64,000 nucleotides of DNA from Pseudomonas lundensis. GTDB taxonomy: Bacteria; Pseudomonadota; Gammaproteobacteria; Pseudomonadales; Pseudomonadaceae. The stretch is from NCBI RefSeq assembly GCF_001042985.1, contig NZ_JYKY01000012.1:1-64000 (forward strand), written 5' to 3'. The notes beneath the pieces are model-generated. The model was not told the origin of the DNA. It searched no databases and was given only the letters and a program-made list of their open reading frames with translations. A program made the position numbers and the translations under genes. Below, piece by piece: positions 21,769 to 34,640 of this stretch. Positions within the stretch are counted from its first letter, which is position 1. Each line of letters begins with the position of its first letter.

Positions 21769-23568
21769 GTGAGTGATTTGAGTCATATCCGCAATTTCTC
21801 CATCATCGCCCACATTGACCATGGCAAGTCGACGCTGGCCGATCGTTTCATCCAGATGTGCGGCGGCCTGACTGCCCGTGAAATGGAAGCCCAGGTGCTG
21901 GACTCCATGGACCTCGAGCGTGAGCGCGGGATCACCATCAAGGCCCACAGCGTTACTCTGTATTACAAGGCGCAAGACGGTAATACCTACCAGTTGAACT
22001 TCATTGATACCCCCGGCCACGTTGACTTCACCTATGAAGTCAGCCGTTCGCTGGCGGCCTGTGAAGGTGCCTTGCTGGTGGTCGATGCGGGGCAGGGCGT
22101 AGAGGCCCAGTCCGTCGCCAACTGCTACACCGCTATCGAGCAGGGCCTTGAGGTCATGCCGGTTCTGAACAAGATCGACCTGCCGCAAGCCGATCCTGAT
22201 CGGGTGAAGGAAGAAATCGAGAAGATCATCGGTATCGATGCCACCGACGCCGTAACGTGCAGCGCCAAGACCGGCCTGGGCGTCGATGAAGTGCTCGAGC
22301 GTCTGGTGCACACCATTCCTGCGCCGACCGGCAACATCGAAGATCCGCTGCAAGCGTTGATCATCGACTCCTGGTTCGACAACTACCTGGGCGTTGTGTC
22401 CCTGGTTCGCGTGCGCCACGGCCGTGTGAAAAAGGGCGACAAGATTCTGGTCAAGTCCACCGGCAAGATCCATCTGGTGGACAGCGTCGGTGTATTCAAC
22501 CCCAAGCACACGGCGACCGCCGACCTCAAAGCCGGTGAAGTAGGTTTCATCATCGCGGGTATCAAGGACATTCACGGCGCGCCAGTGGGCGACACCCTGA
22601 CCTTGAGTTCCACCCCGGATGTGGACGTCCTGCCCGGCTTCAAACGCATTCAGCCGCAGGTGTACGCCGGTCTGTTCCCGGTCAGCTCCGACGACTTCGA
22701 AGACTTCCGCGATGCACTGCAAAAGCTCACGCTGAACGACTCGTCGCTGCAATACACCCCGGAAAGCTCCGACGCACTGGGCTTCGGCTTCCGTTGCGGC
22801 TTCCTCGGCATGCTGCACATGGAGATCATTCAGGAGCGCCTGGAGCGCGAGTACGACCTGGACCTGATCACCACCGCGCCAACCGTTATTTTCGAGTTGC
22901 TGCTCAAGACCGGTGAAACGATTTACGTCGACAACCCGTCCAAGCTGCCGGACCTTTCCATGATTGAAGACATGCGCGAGCCTATCGTGCGTGCCAACAT
23001 TCTTGTGCCTCAAGAGCACCTGGGCAACGTCATTACCCTGTGCATTGAGAAGCGTGGCGTTCAACACGACATGCTGTTCCTGGGCACACAGGTACAAGTG
23101 ACCTACGATTTGCCGATGAACGAAGTGGTTCTGGACTTCTTCGACCGTCTCAAATCCACCAGTCGCGGCTATGCTTCGCTCGATTACCACTTTGACCGTT
23201 ACCAGTCTGCCAACCTGGTGAAGCTCGACGTGCTGATCAACGGTGAGAAGGTCGATGCACTGGCCTTGATCGTTCACCGTGACAACGCTCACTACAAAGG
23301 GCGTGCACTGACCGAAAAAATGAAAGAACTGATTCCGCGTCAGATGTTCGATGTCGCCATTCAGGCCGCCATTGGCGGGCAGATTGTGGCGCGAACCACT
23401 GTCAAGGCACTCAGAAAGAACGTACTGGCCAAATGCTACGGTGGTGACGTTAGCCGTAAGCGCAAGCTGTTGGAAAAGCAAAAGGCCGGTAAAAAACGCA
23501 TGAAGCAAGTGGGTAACGTGGAAATTCCACAAGAAGCCTTCCTTGCAGTGCTCAGGTTGGATAGTTAG
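21769..23568 (+). CDS. lepA: Elongation factor 4 (LepA)
   Basis: 599 residues from GTG. Translational GTPase that acts on stalled or pre-translocation ribosomes. The G domain has AHIDHGKST near residue 15, [14 protein letters not shown] and NKIDLP. The family C-terminal domain ends [24 protein letters not shown]. Length is exactly that of LepA. It starts the cluster lepA-lepB-rnc-era-recO-pdxJ and stops 5 nt before lepB. Confidence 0.96.
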   Translation: MSDLSHIRNFSIIAHIDHGKSTLADRFIQMCGGLTAREMEAQVLDSMDLERERGITIKAHSVTLYYKAQDGNTYQLNFIDTPGHVDFTYEVSRSLAACEGALLVVDAGQGVEAQSVANCYTAIEQGLEVMPVLNKIDLPQADPDRVKEEIEKIIGIDATDAVTCSAKTGLGVDEVLERLVHTIPAPTGNIEDPLQALIIDSWFDNYLGVVSLVRVRHGRVKKGDKILVKSTGKIHLVDSVGVFNPKHTATADLKAGEVGFIIAGIKDIHGAPVGDTLTLSSTPDVDVLPGFKRIQPQVYAGLFPVSSDDFEDFRDALQKLTLNDSSLQYTPESSDALGFGFRCGFLGMLHMEIIQERLEREYDLDLITTAPTVIFELLLKTGETIYVDNPSKLPDLSMIEDMREPIVRANILVPQEHLGNVITLCIEKRGVQHDMLFLGTQVQVTYDLPMNEVVLDFFDRLKSTSRGYASLDYHFDRYQSANLVKLDVLINGEKVDALALIVHRDNAHYKGRALTEKMKELIPRQMFDVAIQAAIGGQIVARTTVKALRKNVLAKCYGGDVSRKRKLLEKQKAGKKRMKQVGNVEIPQEAFLAVLRLDS

Positions 23569-23573
23569 GTCCT

Positions 23574-24428
23574 ATGTCACTAAATTTCCCGCTGTTGCTG
23601 GTCATTGCTGTAGCCGTCTGCGGTTTGCTGGCGCTGCTCGATCTGGTCTTCCTGGCGCCTCGCCGGCGCAAGGCTGTTGCCAACTATCAGGCCAGCGTCC
23701 AGCCGGCCGATATGCAGGTGGTCGAGAAGCTCAACAAGGAACCGCTGCTGGTTGAATACGGCAAGTCGTTTTTCCCGGTGTTGTTCATCGTGCTGGTGCT
23801 GCGTTCGTTTCTGGTTGAGCCGTTCCAGATTCCGTCCGGCTCGATGAAGCCGACGCTGGACGTGGGCGACTTCATTTTGGTGAACAAGTTTTCTTACGGG
23901 ATCCGCCTGCCGGTGATCGACAAGAAAGTCATCGAAGTGGGTGATCCGCAGCGGGGCGATGTGATGGTGTTCCGCTACCCGAGCGATCCGACCGTCAACT
24001 ACATCAAGCGTGTAGTGGGCCTGCCGGGCGACAAAATCCGTTACACCAGCGACAAGAAGCTCTACGTCAACGATCAATTGGTTGCCGAGACGCTGGTGGG
24101 GGCCGAGCCCGGCACGCTGGGCAGCGCACAACTGTACAAAGAAAAGCTGGGCGAAGTGGAGCACATGATCCGCAAGGAAATGAGCCGCTACCGCACACCG
24201 CCTGATCATGAATGGACGGTTCCGGCCGGGCATTACTTCATGATGGGTGACAACCGCGACAATTCGAACGACAGCCGTTATTGGGATGATCCGAACATTC
24301 CCAAAGACGAGCTGGGCATGGTCCCCGACAAGAATATCGTCGGCAAGGCCTTCGCTGTTTGGATGAGCTGGCCCGAACCGAAAATGAGCCATTTGCCGAA
24401 CTTCTCGCGAGTGGGTCTGATCAAGTAG
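23574..24428 (+). CDS. lepB: Signal peptidase I (LepB)
   Basis: 284 residues. Membrane serine protease that removes signal peptides. Two N-terminal membrane helices (residues 5-27 and 65-80) are followed by the catalytic Ser90 in PSGSMKPTL, Lys145 in YIKRVVGLPGDK, and the late box GDNRDNSNDSRYW. Numbering of the Ser/Lys dyad matches E. coli LepB. It is co-transcribed with lepA. A GGCGCTGTT/AACAGCGCC hairpin lies just after the stop. Confidence 0.95.
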   Translation: MSLNFPLLLVIAVAVCGLLALLDLVFLAPRRRKAVANYQASVQPADMQVVEKLNKEPLLVEYGKSFFPVLFIVLVLRSFLVEPFQIPSGSMKPTLDVGDFILVNKFSYGIRLPVIDKKVIEVGDPQRGDVMVFRYPSDPTVNYIKRVVGLPGDKIRYTSDKKLYVNDQLVAETLVGAEPGTLGSAQLYKEKLGEVEHMIRKEMSRYRTPPDHEWTVPAGHYFMMGDNRDNSNDSRYWDDPNIPKDELGMVPDKNIVGKAFAVWMSWPEPKMSHLPNFSRVGLIK

Positions 24429-24435
24429 CCAAAAC

Positions 24436-24456
24436 GGCGCTGTTAATAACAGCGCC
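24436..24456. repeat. Perfect hairpin after lepB
   Basis: GGCGCTGTT and AACAGCGCC are separated by AAT. No T tract follows, so it is more likely a processing or stabilising hairpin than a full terminator. Confidence 0.55.
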
Positions 24457-24539
24457 GAATGCTTTTCAGGTGGCCGTATAAATCGGCGGCCTGACGGTTC
24501 TTACAACCGCCGTGCAGCGTCAGGCACGGCGGCAACAGT

Positions 24540-24692
24540 ATTCAGGATGTGGATTTGAACAAAGCGTTAAGTGCGACGGCGGCGAACAGCCTGTTCCCCG
24601 TCCATTTGCTATGCGATAAACGAGCATCACTGATCCCTAATATCGGTCCGGTGGTGACATTCGGCCACGAACTCAGCGTGGGTAAATCGTGA
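24540..24692 (+). pseudogene. C-terminal relic of the DUF4845 gene
   Basis: Fifty codons read IQDVDLNKALSATAANSLF, then VHLLCDKRASLIPNIGPVV, then [11 protein letters not shown] and stop. They align by eye with the end of the DUF4845 protein that normally lies between lepB and rnc in pseudomonads (as recalled: IRDIDL.KAL, YEKREPLI.NLDLV, NFDKEF). The N-terminal membrane helix and about 75 residues are missing, since only 111 bases separate it from lepB, and there is no start codon or ribosome-binding site for it. Its TGA still overlaps the rnc GTG as GTGA. The gene is dead or drastically shortened. Confidence 0.65.
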
Positions 24693-25378
24693 GTTTTTCA
24701 TTAAGTCGTTTAGAGCAGCAGCTCGGTTACACCTTCAAGGACCAGGAACTGATGGTTCTGGCCCTCACGCACCGCAGCTTCGCGGGGCGCAATAATGAGC
24801 GTCTTGAGTTTCTCGGTGATGCGATCCTCAATTTTGTAGCCGGTGAAGCGCTGTTTGATCGCTTTCCGCTGGCTCGCGAAGGCCAGCTGTCGCGTTTACG
24901 TGCCCGTCTGGTCAAGGGCGAAACCCTCGCCGTACTGGCCCGTGGTTTCGAGTTGGGCGAGTACCTGCGCCTGGGCTCGGGCGAGCTGAAAAGCGGCGGG
25001 TTCCGTCGCGAGTCGATTCTGGCCGATGCCCTTGAAGCGCTGATCGGCGCCATCTACCTGGATGCGGGCATGGAAGTGGCCCGCGACCGCGTACTGGCCT
25101 GGCTGGCCAGCGAGTTCGAGACGTTGACCCTGGTCGACACCAACAAAGATCCGAAAACCCGACTGCAAGAGTTCCTGCAGTCGCGTGCCTGTGAGCTGCC
25201 GCGTTATGAAGTGGTGGATATCCAGGGCGAACCGCATTGCCGCACCTTCTTTGTAGAGTGCGAAATTGCCTTATTGAATGAAAAAAGCCGGGGTCAGGGT
25301 GTGAGCCGTCGCATTGCCGAACAGGTAGCGGCCGCTGCAGCACTGATTGCCCTTGGCGTGGAGAATGGCCATGACTGA
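24689..25378 (+). CDS. rnc: Ribonuclease III
   Basis: 229 residues from GTG 24689. It cleaves double-stranded RNA in rRNA and mRNA processing. The signature [11 protein letters not shown] is at residues 38-48 with the catalytic Asp, and the second metal-binding region [18 protein letters not shown] follows. A C-terminal dsRNA-binding domain begins [11 protein letters not shown]. The normal upstream DUF4845 gene is only a relic, so ribosome delivery by coupling is probably lost and rnc must use its own weak initiation region. The stop overlaps era by 8 nt (ATGACTGA). Confidence 0.95.
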   Translation: MSFSLSRLEQQLGYTFKDQELMVLALTHRSFAGRNNERLEFLGDAILNFVAGEALFDRFPLAREGQLSRLRARLVKGETLAVLARGFELGEYLRLGSGELKSGGFRRESILADALEALIGAIYLDAGMEVARDRVLAWLASEFETLTLVDTNKDPKTRLQEFLQSRACELPRYEVVDIQGEPHCRTFFVECEIALLNEKSRGQGVSRRIAEQVAAAAALIALGVENGHD

Positions 25379-26273
25379 TTCAACTGCAACACGCTGTGGC
25401 TATGTCGCCATTGTTGGCCGACCAAACGTGGGTAAGTCCACGCTGCTGAACCATATCCTCGGTCAAAAGCTGGCGATCACTTCGCGCAAGCCGCAAACCA
25501 CTCGTCACAACATGCTCGGCATTAAAACCGAAGGCAGTGTGCAGGCGGTTTACGTCGACACCCCGGGCATGCACAAGGGTGGCGAGAAAGCCCTGAACCG
25601 CTACATGAACAAAACCGCTTCGGCAGCGTTGAAAGACGTCGACGTGGTGATCTTTGTCGTGGACCGCACCAAGTGGACTGACGAAGACCAGATGGTACTG
25701 GAGCGCGTGCAGTACGTGACCGGCCCGCTGATCGTGGCGTTGAACAAGACCGATCGCATCGAAGACAAAGCCGAGATGATGCCGCACCTGAGCTGGCTGC
25801 AGGCGCAACTGCCGAACGCGCAGATCATCCCGATCTCGGCTCAGCACGGCCATAACCTGGACGCGCTTGAGCGTGTGATTGCCGATCACCTGCCGGAAAA
25901 CGAGCATTTCTTCCCAGAAGACCAGATCACCGACCGCAGCAGCCGCTTCCTGGCCGCCGAGCTGGTCCGCGAAAAGATCATGCGCCAGATGGGTGCAGAA
26001 CTGCCGTACCAGATCACCGTCGAGATCGAAGAGTTCAAGCAGCAGGGCAAAACCCTGCATATCCATGCCTTGATTCTGGTGGAGCGTGACGGCCAGAAAA
26101 AAATCATCATTGGCGACAAAGGTGAGCGCATCAAGCGTATTGGCACTGAAGCGCGCAAGGACATGGAGCTGCTGTTCGACTCCAAAATCATGCTTAACCT
26201 GTGGGTGAAGGTGAAGGGTGGCTGGTCCGACGACGAGCGCGCCCTGCGTTCGTTGGGCTACGGCGACCTGTAA
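25371..26273 (+). CDS. era: GTPase Era
   Basis: 300 residues from ATG 25371. It assists 16S rRNA maturation and 30S assembly. The G domain has [19 protein letters not shown] and ISAQHG. The C-terminal KH domain contains [22 protein letters not shown], which binds the 3' end of 16S rRNA. It overlaps rnc by 8 nt, so the two rRNA-processing factors are coupled. Confidence 0.96.
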   Translation: MTDSTATRCGYVAIVGRPNVGKSTLLNHILGQKLAITSRKPQTTRHNMLGIKTEGSVQAVYVDTPGMHKGGEKALNRYMNKTASAALKDVDVVIFVVDRTKWTDEDQMVLERVQYVTGPLIVALNKTDRIEDKAEMMPHLSWLQAQLPNAQIIPISAQHGHNLDALERVIADHLPENEHFFPEDQITDRSSRFLAAELVREKIMRQMGAELPYQITVEIEEFKQQGKTLHIHALILVERDGQKKIIIGDKGERIKRIGTEARKDMELLFDSKIMLNLWVKVKGGWSDDERALRSLGYGDL

Positions 26274-26288
26274 CGGCAGCTTTTCATT

Positions 26289-26314
26289 CCCCCCGTTCCT
26301 GCAGGAACGGGGGG
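26289..26314. repeat. Perfect 26-bp palindrome between era and recO
   Basis: CCCCCCGTTCCTG is followed directly by its reverse complement CAGGAACGGGGGG. As RNA it folds into a strong hairpin, but no T tract follows. It lies 15 bases after era and 96 bases before recO and could lower read-through or protect the upstream message. Confidence 0.8.
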
Positions 26315-26410
26315 AGCAGCAGTGCTGCGCAGATGTGCTTTTACTTCCAGTCCCTCTTCCTCAATAGGCAAGGTGAGGGCGCTTTTCGTTTTCACAGAGG
26401 CGTGCCTGCC

Positions 26411-27100
26411 ATGTCCAGTTCCCCCCCCACCGCGCAACTTGCCTACGTCCTGCACAGCCGCCCCTACCGTGAAACCAGTGCGCTGGTGGATTTCATCACG
26501 CCGCAGGGGCGTTTGCGGGCAGTGCTGCGCAGTGCGCGGGGCAAGGCCGGTTCGCTGGCGCGGCCTTTTGTCCCTCTGGAAATCGAGTTTCGCGGGCGCG
26601 GCGAGCTGAAAAACGTCGGGCGCATGGAGAGCGCCGGGGTGTCCACCTGGCTCAATGGCGAAGCGTTATTCAGCGGTCTTTATCTCAATGAATTGTTAGT
26701 GCGCTTGCTACCGGCTGAAGACCCGCACCCTGCGGTCTTTGATCACTACGCAGCCACCCTCCTGGCGTTGGCCGAAGGTCGACCGCTGGAACCTCTGCTA
26801 CGGGCCTTCGAATGGCGCTTGCTGGATGATTTGGGGTACGGGTTTTCGCTTTCTCGGGACATTCAGGGTGAGCCGATAGCCAGTGACGGCATGTACCGTT
26901 TGCAGGTGGATGCCGGGCTGGAGCGCATTTATCTGGTACAGCCGGGGTTGTTTCACGGCGCTGAGCTACAGGCCATGGCCGAGGCTGACTGGACCACAGC
27001 GGGTGCGTTGTCGGCGGCCAAGCGTTTGATGCGCCAGGCATTGGCGGTTCACTTGGCGGGCAAGCCCCTGGCCAGTCGTGAGTTGTTTCGCAAGCCCTGA
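26411..27100 (+). CDS. recO: DNA repair protein RecO
   Basis: 229 residues from ATG 26411; a longer frame starts inside era and is not family-like. It loads RecA on SSB-coated DNA with RecR. The N-terminal OB fold is seen in [34 protein letters not shown], followed by a helical domain containing [24 protein letters not shown]. The Zn-binding cysteines of some RecO proteins are absent, as is common in this group. It is followed 50 nt later by pdxJ. Confidence 0.93.
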   Translation: MSSSPPTAQLAYVLHSRPYRETSALVDFITPQGRLRAVLRSARGKAGSLARPFVPLEIEFRGRGELKNVGRMESAGVSTWLNGEALFSGLYLNELLVRLLPAEDPHPAVFDHYAATLLALAEGRPLEPLLRAFEWRLLDDLGYGFSLSRDIQGEPIASDGMYRLQVDAGLERIYLVQPGLFHGAELQAMAEADWTTAGALSAAKRLMRQALAVHLAGKPLASRELFRKP

Positions 27101-27150
27101 ATAGACCGGTATGCTGTGCGCCGAATCTTCAACTCTTCAGGAGAGCCCTC

Positions 27151-27894
27151 GTGACCCAAAGCAATCGCATCCTTCTCGGCGTGAATATCGACCACGTAGC
27201 CACGCTGCGTCAGGCTCGGGGCACGCGTTACCCTGATCCGGTCAAGGCCGCGCTGGACGCTGAAGAGGCGGGCGCCGATGGCATCACCGTGCACTTGCGT
27301 GAAGACCGCCGTCACATTCAAGAGCGCGACGTGTTGTTGCTCAAGGATGTGCTGCAAACCCGCATGAATTTCGAGATGGGCGTGACCGAAGAAATGATGG
27401 CGTTTGCCGAGCGCATTCGTCCGGCGCACATCTGTCTGGTGCCTGAAACCCGTCAGGAACTGACCACGGAGGGTGGGTTGGACGTGGCGGGGCAGGAAGC
27501 CCGGATTAAAGCAGCGGTTGAGCGCTTGAGCCGGATTGGCTGTGAAGTGTCGCTGTTCATCGATGCCGATGAGCGTCAGATCGAGGCATCGAAGCGAGTC
27601 GGTGCGCCGGCGATTGAATTGCACACCGGTCGGTATGCCGATGCGCAAACCCCCGCCGAGGTGGCGCAAGAACTGCAACGGGTAGCGCAAGGCGTGGCCT
27701 GTGGTCTGGCTCAAGGGCTGATCGTCAATGCCGGGCATGGCCTGCATTACCACAACGTTGAGGCCGTGGCCGCCATCAAAGGCATCAATGAGCTGAACAT
27801 CGGTCATGCGTTGGTGGCACATGCCCTGTTCGTAGGCTTCAAGTCGGCCGTCTCGGAAATGAAAGCGTTGATTGTGGCAGCCGCCAGGCACTGA
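27151..27894 (+). CDS. pdxJ: Pyridoxine 5'-phosphate synthase
   Basis: 247 residues from GTG with AGGAGAG upstream. It condenses 1-deoxyxylulose 5-phosphate with 3-amino-2-oxopropyl phosphate to give pyridoxine phosphate, the last ring-forming step of vitamin B6 synthesis. TIM barrel with [17 protein letters not shown] at the N-terminus, [14 protein letters not shown], the catalytic Glu in [10 protein letters not shown], and [10 protein letters not shown] near the end. It is the last gene of the lepA cluster. Confidence 0.95.
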   Translation: MTQSNRILLGVNIDHVATLRQARGTRYPDPVKAALDAEEAGADGITVHLREDRRHIQERDVLLLKDVLQTRMNFEMGVTEEMMAFAERIRPAHICLVPETRQELTTEGGLDVAGQEARIKAAVERLSRIGCEVSLFIDADERQIEASKRVGAPAIELHTGRYADAQTPAEVAQELQRVAQGVACGLAQGLIVNAGHGLHYHNVEAVAAIKGINELNIGHALVAHALFVGFKSAVSEMKALIVAAARH

Positions 27895-27999
27895 GGGCAT
27901 TTACGCTTTCAAGCAGCGCAAACTGCGCGGTGCGGGTGCGACAGGCACTTGATCGCCGGATAAGCCGCCTCGAACCGCAGCAGCAATGAAGAGCCGCAG

Positions 28000-29634
<1,635 letters not shown>

Positions 29635-29742
29635 TTAACGACGTTTGGCGTGCGCTTGGTGTGCCGTTTCGGGTGCCGAGGCCAACGGTTTACGTTAGAA
29701 TGCCGGGCCTCAAAGCACACCCCTCCCGAGGCTGTCCCGAAG

Positions 29743-32700
29743 ATGTTGATCCTGCGCGGCGCTCCTGCCCTATCTGCCTTTCGCCACAACAAACTTCTCG
29801 CACAACTGAGCCAAAAGGTTCCAGCTGTCAGCGGTTTGTACGCTGAATTCGCCCACTTCGCCGATGTTAAAGGCGAATTGACCAGCGACGAGCAACTGGT
29901 ACTGGCTCGTCTCCTCAAGTACGGGCCAAGTGTGCCGGTTCAAGAGCCGAGTGGCCGACTGTTCCTGGTGTTGCCGCGGTTTGGCACCATCTCGCCCTGG
30001 TCGAGCAAGGCCAGCGACATTGCCCGTAACTGTGGCCTGGCCAAGATCCAGCGCCTGGAACGCGGCATTGCTTTCTATGTGGCCGGTCAATTCAGTGACG
30101 CCCAGGCGCAACTGATTGCCGACGCCTTGCATGACCGCATGACGCAAATCGTGTTGGGCAACCTGGAGCAGGCTGCCGGTCTGTTCAGCCATGCCGAACC
30201 CAAGCCGCTGACGGCGATTGACGTGCTGGGTGGCGGGCGTGCTGCGCTGGAGAAAGCCAACGTCGAGCTGGGCCTGGCGCTGGCAGAAGACGAAATCGAC
30301 TATCTGGTCAATGCCTTCAACGGTCTGGGCCGCAACCCGCATGACATCGAACTGATGATGTTTGCCCAGGCCAACTCCGAGCATTGCCGCCACAAGATTT
30401 TCAACGCCAGTTGGGACATCGACGGCCAAAATCAGGAAAAAAGCCTGTTTGGCATGATCAAAAACACCTACGTGATGCACAGCGAAGGTGTTCTGTCGGC
30501 TTATAAAGACAACGCGTCGGTCATTGTCGGCAGCGTGGCCGGCCGCTTCTTCCCGAACCCTGATACCCGCCAGTACGGTGCGGTGCAGGAGCCGGTGCAC
30601 ATCTTGATGAAAGTCGAGACCCACAACCACCCGACCGCCATTGCACCGTTCCCCGGGGCGGCCACCGGCTCGGGCGGCGAAATTCGCGACGAAGGTGCCA
30701 CCGGTCGTGGCGCCAAGCCAAAGGCCGGGCTCACCGGTTTCACCGTATCCAACCTGCAAATCCCGGGCTTTGAACAGCCGTGGGAAGTGCCGTACGGCAA
30801 GCCGGAGCGCATCGTCAACGCGCTGGACATCATGATTGAAGGCCCATTGGGCGGCGCCGCGTTCAACAACGAATTCGGCCGTCCGGCACTGACCGGCTAC
30901 TTCCGCACGTTCGAGCAATCGATCAGCACGCCCCATGGCGACGAAGTACGCGGTTATCACAAGCCGATCATGCTGGCGGGCGGCATGGGCAACATCCGCG
31001 CCGAACACGTTCAAAAAGGCGAAATCACGGTCGGTTCCAAACTGATCGTGCTGGGCGGCCCGGCCATGCTTATCGGTCTGGGCGGCGGTGCTGCGTCTTC
31101 CATGGCCACCGGCGCAAGCTCGGCGGATCTGGATTTCGCATCGGTGCAGCGCGAAAACCCGGAAATGGAACGCCGTTGCCAAGAAGTGATCGACCGCTGC
31201 TGGCAGCTGGGTGACAAGAACCCGATCAGTTTCATCCATGACGTGGGTGCGGGCGGCCTGTCCAATGCGTTCCCCGAGCTGGTGAACGATGGCGACCGGG
31301 GTGGCCGTTTCGAACTGCGCAACATTCCGAACGACGAGCCGGGCATGGCCCCGCACGAAATCTGGAGCAACGAGTCTCAGGAACGTTACGTACTGGCTGT
31401 GGGCGTTGAGGACTTCGAGCGTTTCCAGGCCATCTGTGAACGCGAGCGTTGCCCGTTTGCTGTGGTCGGTGAGGCCACGGCCGAGCCGCAACTGACCGTC
31501 ACCGACAGCCACTTCGGTAACAACCCGGTGGACATGCCGCTGGAAGTACTGCTCGGCAAGGCACCCCGCATGCACCGTTCTGCCGTGCGCGAGCAGGAAC
31601 TGGGCGATGATTTCGATCCGGCGACCTTGAGCATTGGCGAGTGCGTCGAGCGCGTTCTGCATCACCCGGCGGTGGCCAGCAAAAGTTTCCTGATCACCAT
31701 TGGCGACCGCACCATTACCGGTCTGGTCGCGCGCGATCAAATGGTTGGCCCTTGGCAAGTGCCGGTGGCTGACGTGGCCGTCACCGCCACCAGTTTTGAC
31801 GTCTACACCGGCGAAGCCATGGCCATGGGCGAGCGTACACCGCTGGCCCTGCTGGATGCGCCAGCCTCGGGCCGCATGGCCATCGGCGAGACCCTGACCA
31901 ACATTGCAGCGTCGCGCATTGGCAAGCTGTCCGACATCAAAATGTCGGCCAACTGGATGTCCGCTGCCGGTCATCCGGGTGAAGACGCCCGTCTGTTCGA
32001 CACCGTGAAAGCGGTCGGCATGGAGTTGTGCCCTGAGCTGGGGATTACCATCCCGGTCGGCAAAGACTCGATGTCGATGCAAACCCGCTGGAACGAAGAG
32101 GGGACCGAGAAGAGCGTGACCTCGCCGCTGTCGCTGGTGGTCACCGGTTTCGCCCCGGTGGTGGATATCCGCCAGACCCTGACCCCCGAATTGCGCATGG
32201 ACAAAGGCCTGACGGACCTGATCCTGATCGACCTGGGCCGTGGCCAGAACCGCATGGGGGCGTCCATTCTGGCGCAAACCTACGGCAAGCTGGGCAAGCA
32301 GGCGCCAGACGTCGACGACGCCGAAGACCTCAAAGCCTTCTTCGCTGTGATCCAGGGCCTCAATGCCGACGGCCATTTGCTGGCTTACCACGACCGTTCC
32401 GACGGTGGCCTGATGACCAGCGTGCTGGAAATGGCCTTCGCCGGTCATTGCGGCTTGAACCTGACCCTCGATTGCCTGACGCAAAACGCCAGTGAAATCC
32501 CGGCCATCCTGTTCAACGAAGAATTGGGCGCGGTGATTCAGGTGCGTCAGGATGCGACGGCCGAAGTGCTGGCTCAGTTCAGCGTTGCAGGCCTGGGTGA
32601 GTGCGTGGCCGTGATCGGCCAGCCGCTGAACAACAGTGAAGTCACCATCAGCCTTAAGGGCGAGACGGTGTTCGAAGGTCAGCGCGGTTCCCTGCAGCGT

Positions 32701-33639
32701 CAGTGGGCACAAACCAGCTACCAGATCCAGCGCCTGCGTGATAACGCCGAGTGCGCCGATCAGGAATTCGACGTGCTGTTGGAAGAAGACAATCCGGGCC
32801 TGACGGTCAAGCTCGGCTTTGACGTCAACCACAACATCAGCGCGCCTTACATCAAGAAGGGCATTCGCCCGCAAGTGGCGGTACTGCGTGAGCAGGGCGT
32901 CAACGGCCAGGTTGAAATGGCCGCAGCGTTTGACCGTGCCGGTTTCAACGCCATTGACGTGCACATGAGCGACATTCTGGCCGGCCGTGTCGACCTGAAC
33001 GAATTCAAAGGCATGGTGGCTTGCGGTGGCTTCTCTTACGGTGACGTACTGGGCGCCGGTGAAGGCTGGGCCAAGTCGGCACTGTTCAACACCCGTGCGC
33101 GGGATGCGTTCCAGAGCTTCTTCGAGCGTTCCGACAGCTTCTCGCTGGGCGTGTGCAACGGTTGCCAGATGATGTCCAACCTCAGCGAACTGATCCCGGG
33201 CAGCGAGTTGTGGCCGCACTTTGTGCGCAACCGCTCCGAGCAGTTCGAAGCCCGTGTCGCCATGGTGCAGGTGCAGGAGTCGAACTCGATCTTCCTGCAA
33301 GGCATGGCCGGATCGCGCATGCCAATCGCCATTGCCCACGGCGAAGGTCATGCTGAATTCGCCAGCGAAGAAGCCATGTTGCAAGCGGACCTGTCTGGTG
33401 CCGTGGCACTGCGTTTCGTCGATAACCACGGTAAAGTCACTGAAAGCTACCCGGCCAACCCGAACGGTTCGCCGCGCGGGATTACCGGTCTGACCAGCCG
33501 TGACGGTCGTGTGACTATCATGATGCCGCACCCGGAGCGTGTATTCCGCGCCGTACAAAACTCGTGGCGCCCTGAAGAGTGGAACGAAGATGCGCCTTGG
33601 TTGCGCATGTTCCGTAACGCTCGCGTCTGGGTGGATTAA
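29743..33639 (+). CDS. purL: Phosphoribosylformylglycinamidine synthase
   Basis: 1298 residues from ATG 29743. Large-type FGAM synthase, the fourth step of purine synthesis. An N-terminal domain is followed by two AIR-synthase-like halves ([19 protein letters not shown] marks the catalytic loop) and a C-terminal glutamine amidotransferase with the nucleophile Cys in [14 protein letters not shown] and the His/Glu pair in [10 protein letters not shown]. Full length with no breaks. The small YqfO-like gene follows 5 nt after the stop. Confidence 0.96.
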   Translation: MLILRGAPALSAFRHNKLLAQLSQKVPAVSGLYAEFAHFADVKGELTSDEQLVLARLLKYGPSVPVQEPSGRLFLVLPRFGTISPWSSKASDIARNCGLAKIQRLERGIAFYVAGQFSDAQAQLIADALHDRMTQIVLGNLEQAAGLFSHAEPKPLTAIDVLGGGRAALEKANVELGLALAEDEIDYLVNAFNGLGRNPHDIELMMFAQANSEHCRHKIFNASWDIDGQNQEKSLFGMIKNTYVMHSEGVLSAYKDNASVIVGSVAGRFFPNPDTRQYGAVQEPVHILMKVETHNHPTAIAPFPGAATGSGGEIRDEGATGRGAKPKAGLTGFTVSNLQIPGFEQPWEVPYGKPERIVNALDIMIEGPLGGAAFNNEFGRPALTGYFRTFEQSISTPHGDEVRGYHKPIMLAGGMGNIRAEHVQKGEITVGSKLIVLGGPAMLIGLGGGAASSMATGASSADLDFASVQRENPEMERRCQEVIDRCWQLGDKNPISFIHDVGAGGLSNAFPELVNDGDRGGRFELRNIPNDEPGMAPHEIWSNESQERYVLAVGVEDFERFQAICERERCPFAVVGEATAEPQLTVTDSHFGNNPVDMPLEVLLGKAPRMHRSAVREQELGDDFDPATLSIGECVERVLHHPAVASKSFLITIGDRTITGLVARDQMVGPWQVPVADVAVTATSFDVYTGEAMAMGERTPLALLDAPASGRMAIGETLTNIAASRIGKLSDIKMSANWMSAAGHPGEDARLFDTVKAVGMELCPELGITIPVGKDSMSMQTRWNEEGTEKSVTSPLSLVVTGFAPVVDIRQTLTPELRMDKGLTDLILIDLGRGQNRMGASILAQTYGKLGKQAPDVDDAEDLKAFFAVIQGLNADGHLLAYHDRSDGGLMTSVLEMAFAGHCGLNLTLDCLTQNASEIPAILFNEELGAVIQVRQDATAEVLAQFSVAGLGECVAVIGQPLNNSEVTISLKGETVFEGQRGSLQRQWAQTSYQIQRLRDNAECADQEFDVLLEEDNPGLTVKLGFDVNHNISAPYIKKGIRPQVAVLREQGVNGQVEMAAAFDRAGFNAIDVHMSDILAGRVDLNEFKGMVACGGFSYGDVLGAGEGWAKSALFNTRARDAFQSFFERSDSFSLGVCNGCQMMSNLSELIPGSELWPHFVRNRSEQFEARVAMVQVQESNSIFLQGMAGSRMPIAIAHGEGHAEFASEEAMLQADLSGAVALRFVDNHGKVTESYPANPNGSPRGITGLTSRDGRVTIMMPHPERVFRAVQNSWRPEEWNEDAPWLRMFRNARVWVD

Positions 33640-33644
33640 GCGCG

Positions 33645-33956
33645 ATGTACAAGCTCAGCTTTTTCGTGCCTCCCAGCCATGTGGATGGGGTCAAGGATGC
33701 CGTGTTCGCTGCCGGTGGCGGTCGCATCGGCAACTACGACCACTGCGCCTGGCAGACCATGGGCCAGGGCCAGTTTCGTGCGCTGGACGGCAGTCAGCCG
33801 TTCATCGGGCAAACCGGCGCGGTCGAGTATGTCGGGGAATGGAAGGTTGAGCTGGTGGTGGCCGATGATCTGATCCAGGCGGTGGTGGCTGCGCTCAAGC
33901 TCAGCCACCCGTACGAAACGCCTGCCTATGAAGTGTGGCGCCTGGCGGACATCTAG
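33645..33956 (+). CDS. YqfO/NIF3-related small protein
   Basis: 103 residues. A stand-alone version of the PII/CutA-like domain inserted in YqfO (NIF3 family) proteins: YKLSFFVPPSHVDGVKDAVFAAGGGRIGNYDHCAW at the start and LSHPYETPAYEVW at the end. It has a role in neither purine nor metal metabolism that I can show. It is probably co-transcribed with purL and is followed by a strong terminator. Confidence 0.85.
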   Translation: MYKLSFFVPPSHVDGVKDAVFAAGGGRIGNYDHCAWQTMGQGQFRALDGSQPFIGQTGAVEYVGEWKVELVVADDLIQAVVAALKLSHPYETPAYEVWRLADI

Positions 33957-33966
33957 CTTGGCACTG

Positions 33967-34013
33967 CAACAAAAAGCCCGCTGAACCGGTAACGGTCAGC
34001 GGGCTTTTTGTTG
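33967..34013. terminator. Bidirectional terminator
   Basis: CAACAAAAAGCCCGCTGA on the left is mirrored by TCAGCGGGCTTTTTGTTG on the right. A and T runs flank the stem, so it serves the convergent genes on both sides. Confidence 0.92.
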
Positions 34014-34028
34014 CGTAGAGCCTGGTGC

Positions 34029-34595
34029 TTAGGGGCGAATTTCGACCATCGTGCCGTCTTTGGTCAGGTTCCACACTTCACGCATTTCATAGTTCTTCAT
34101 GGCGATGCAGCCATCGGTCCAGTCCAGCGTATGAAACAGGTTCTCCGGGTTTTCTTCGGTGTCGGGCGTGCCGTGAATCATGATCATTGACCCCGGGCTC
34201 ACCCCTTCGCGGCGGGCCTGTGCGGCATCGCTGATGTTGGGGTAGGAGATGTGCATGGCGAGGTTGAACTTCTCGCTTTTCTTGCGCCAGTCGACCCAAT
34301 ACAGGCCTTCCGGGGTGCGCTTGTCACCTTCACGGGTTTTCGGCCCCTTGGGTTGCTTGCCCAATGAAATGCGGTACGTGCGAATCGGTTTGCCGTTGCT
34401 GATCAACTGCAGCTGGCGAGCCGACTTGAGCACCAGAATTTTTTCCACCGGGGCAGACGCGCGGGCGGGCTGCGACGAACGATGGGGCTGGATCACTTCA
34501 TTTTTATCGACGGGTTTGCCGTTGATGGTGACGACAACGGCGGCTTGGCACGTAACAGCAAATGACAGGCAGAGTGCGGTAAACAACCAACGCAT
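34029..34595 (-). CDS. L,D-transpeptidase (YkuD family)
   Basis: 188 residues with signal peptide (residues 1-18, ending CQA). A periplasmic enzyme of the YkuD/ErfK fold that forms L,D-crosslinks or attaches proteins to peptidoglycan. The catalytic box is visible as MIMIHGTP followed by DWTDGCIAMKN, with active-site His and Cys. The LysM domain of some relatives is absent; a low-complexity Ser/Arg/Ala segment takes its place. Close homologs exist in most pseudomonads. Confidence 0.88.
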   Translation of the reverse strand: MRWLFTALCLSFAVTCQAAVVVTINGKPVDKNEVIQPHRSSQPARASAPVEKILVLKSARQLQLISNGKPIRTYRISLGKQPKGPKTREGDKRTPEGLYWVDWRKKSEKFNLAMHISYPNISDAAQARREGVSPGSMIMIHGTPDTEENPENLFHTLDWTDGCIAMKNYEMREVWNLTKDGTMVEIRP

Positions 34596-34640
34596 GGAGC
34601 GGTATCCCTAGAGGTGCAGTGGGGGTGACGGGCACTGTAT

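Noticed and set aside
21334..23532. Minus-strand frame of 732 codons
   Set aside because: Shadow of lptG and lepA; the product is His/Val/Gln-rich without recognisable domains.
29770..33558. Very long minus-strand open frame of 1262 codons
   Set aside because: It lies opposite purL, whose motifs are all intact on the plus strand; long antisense frames are expected in high-GC Pseudomonas genes.
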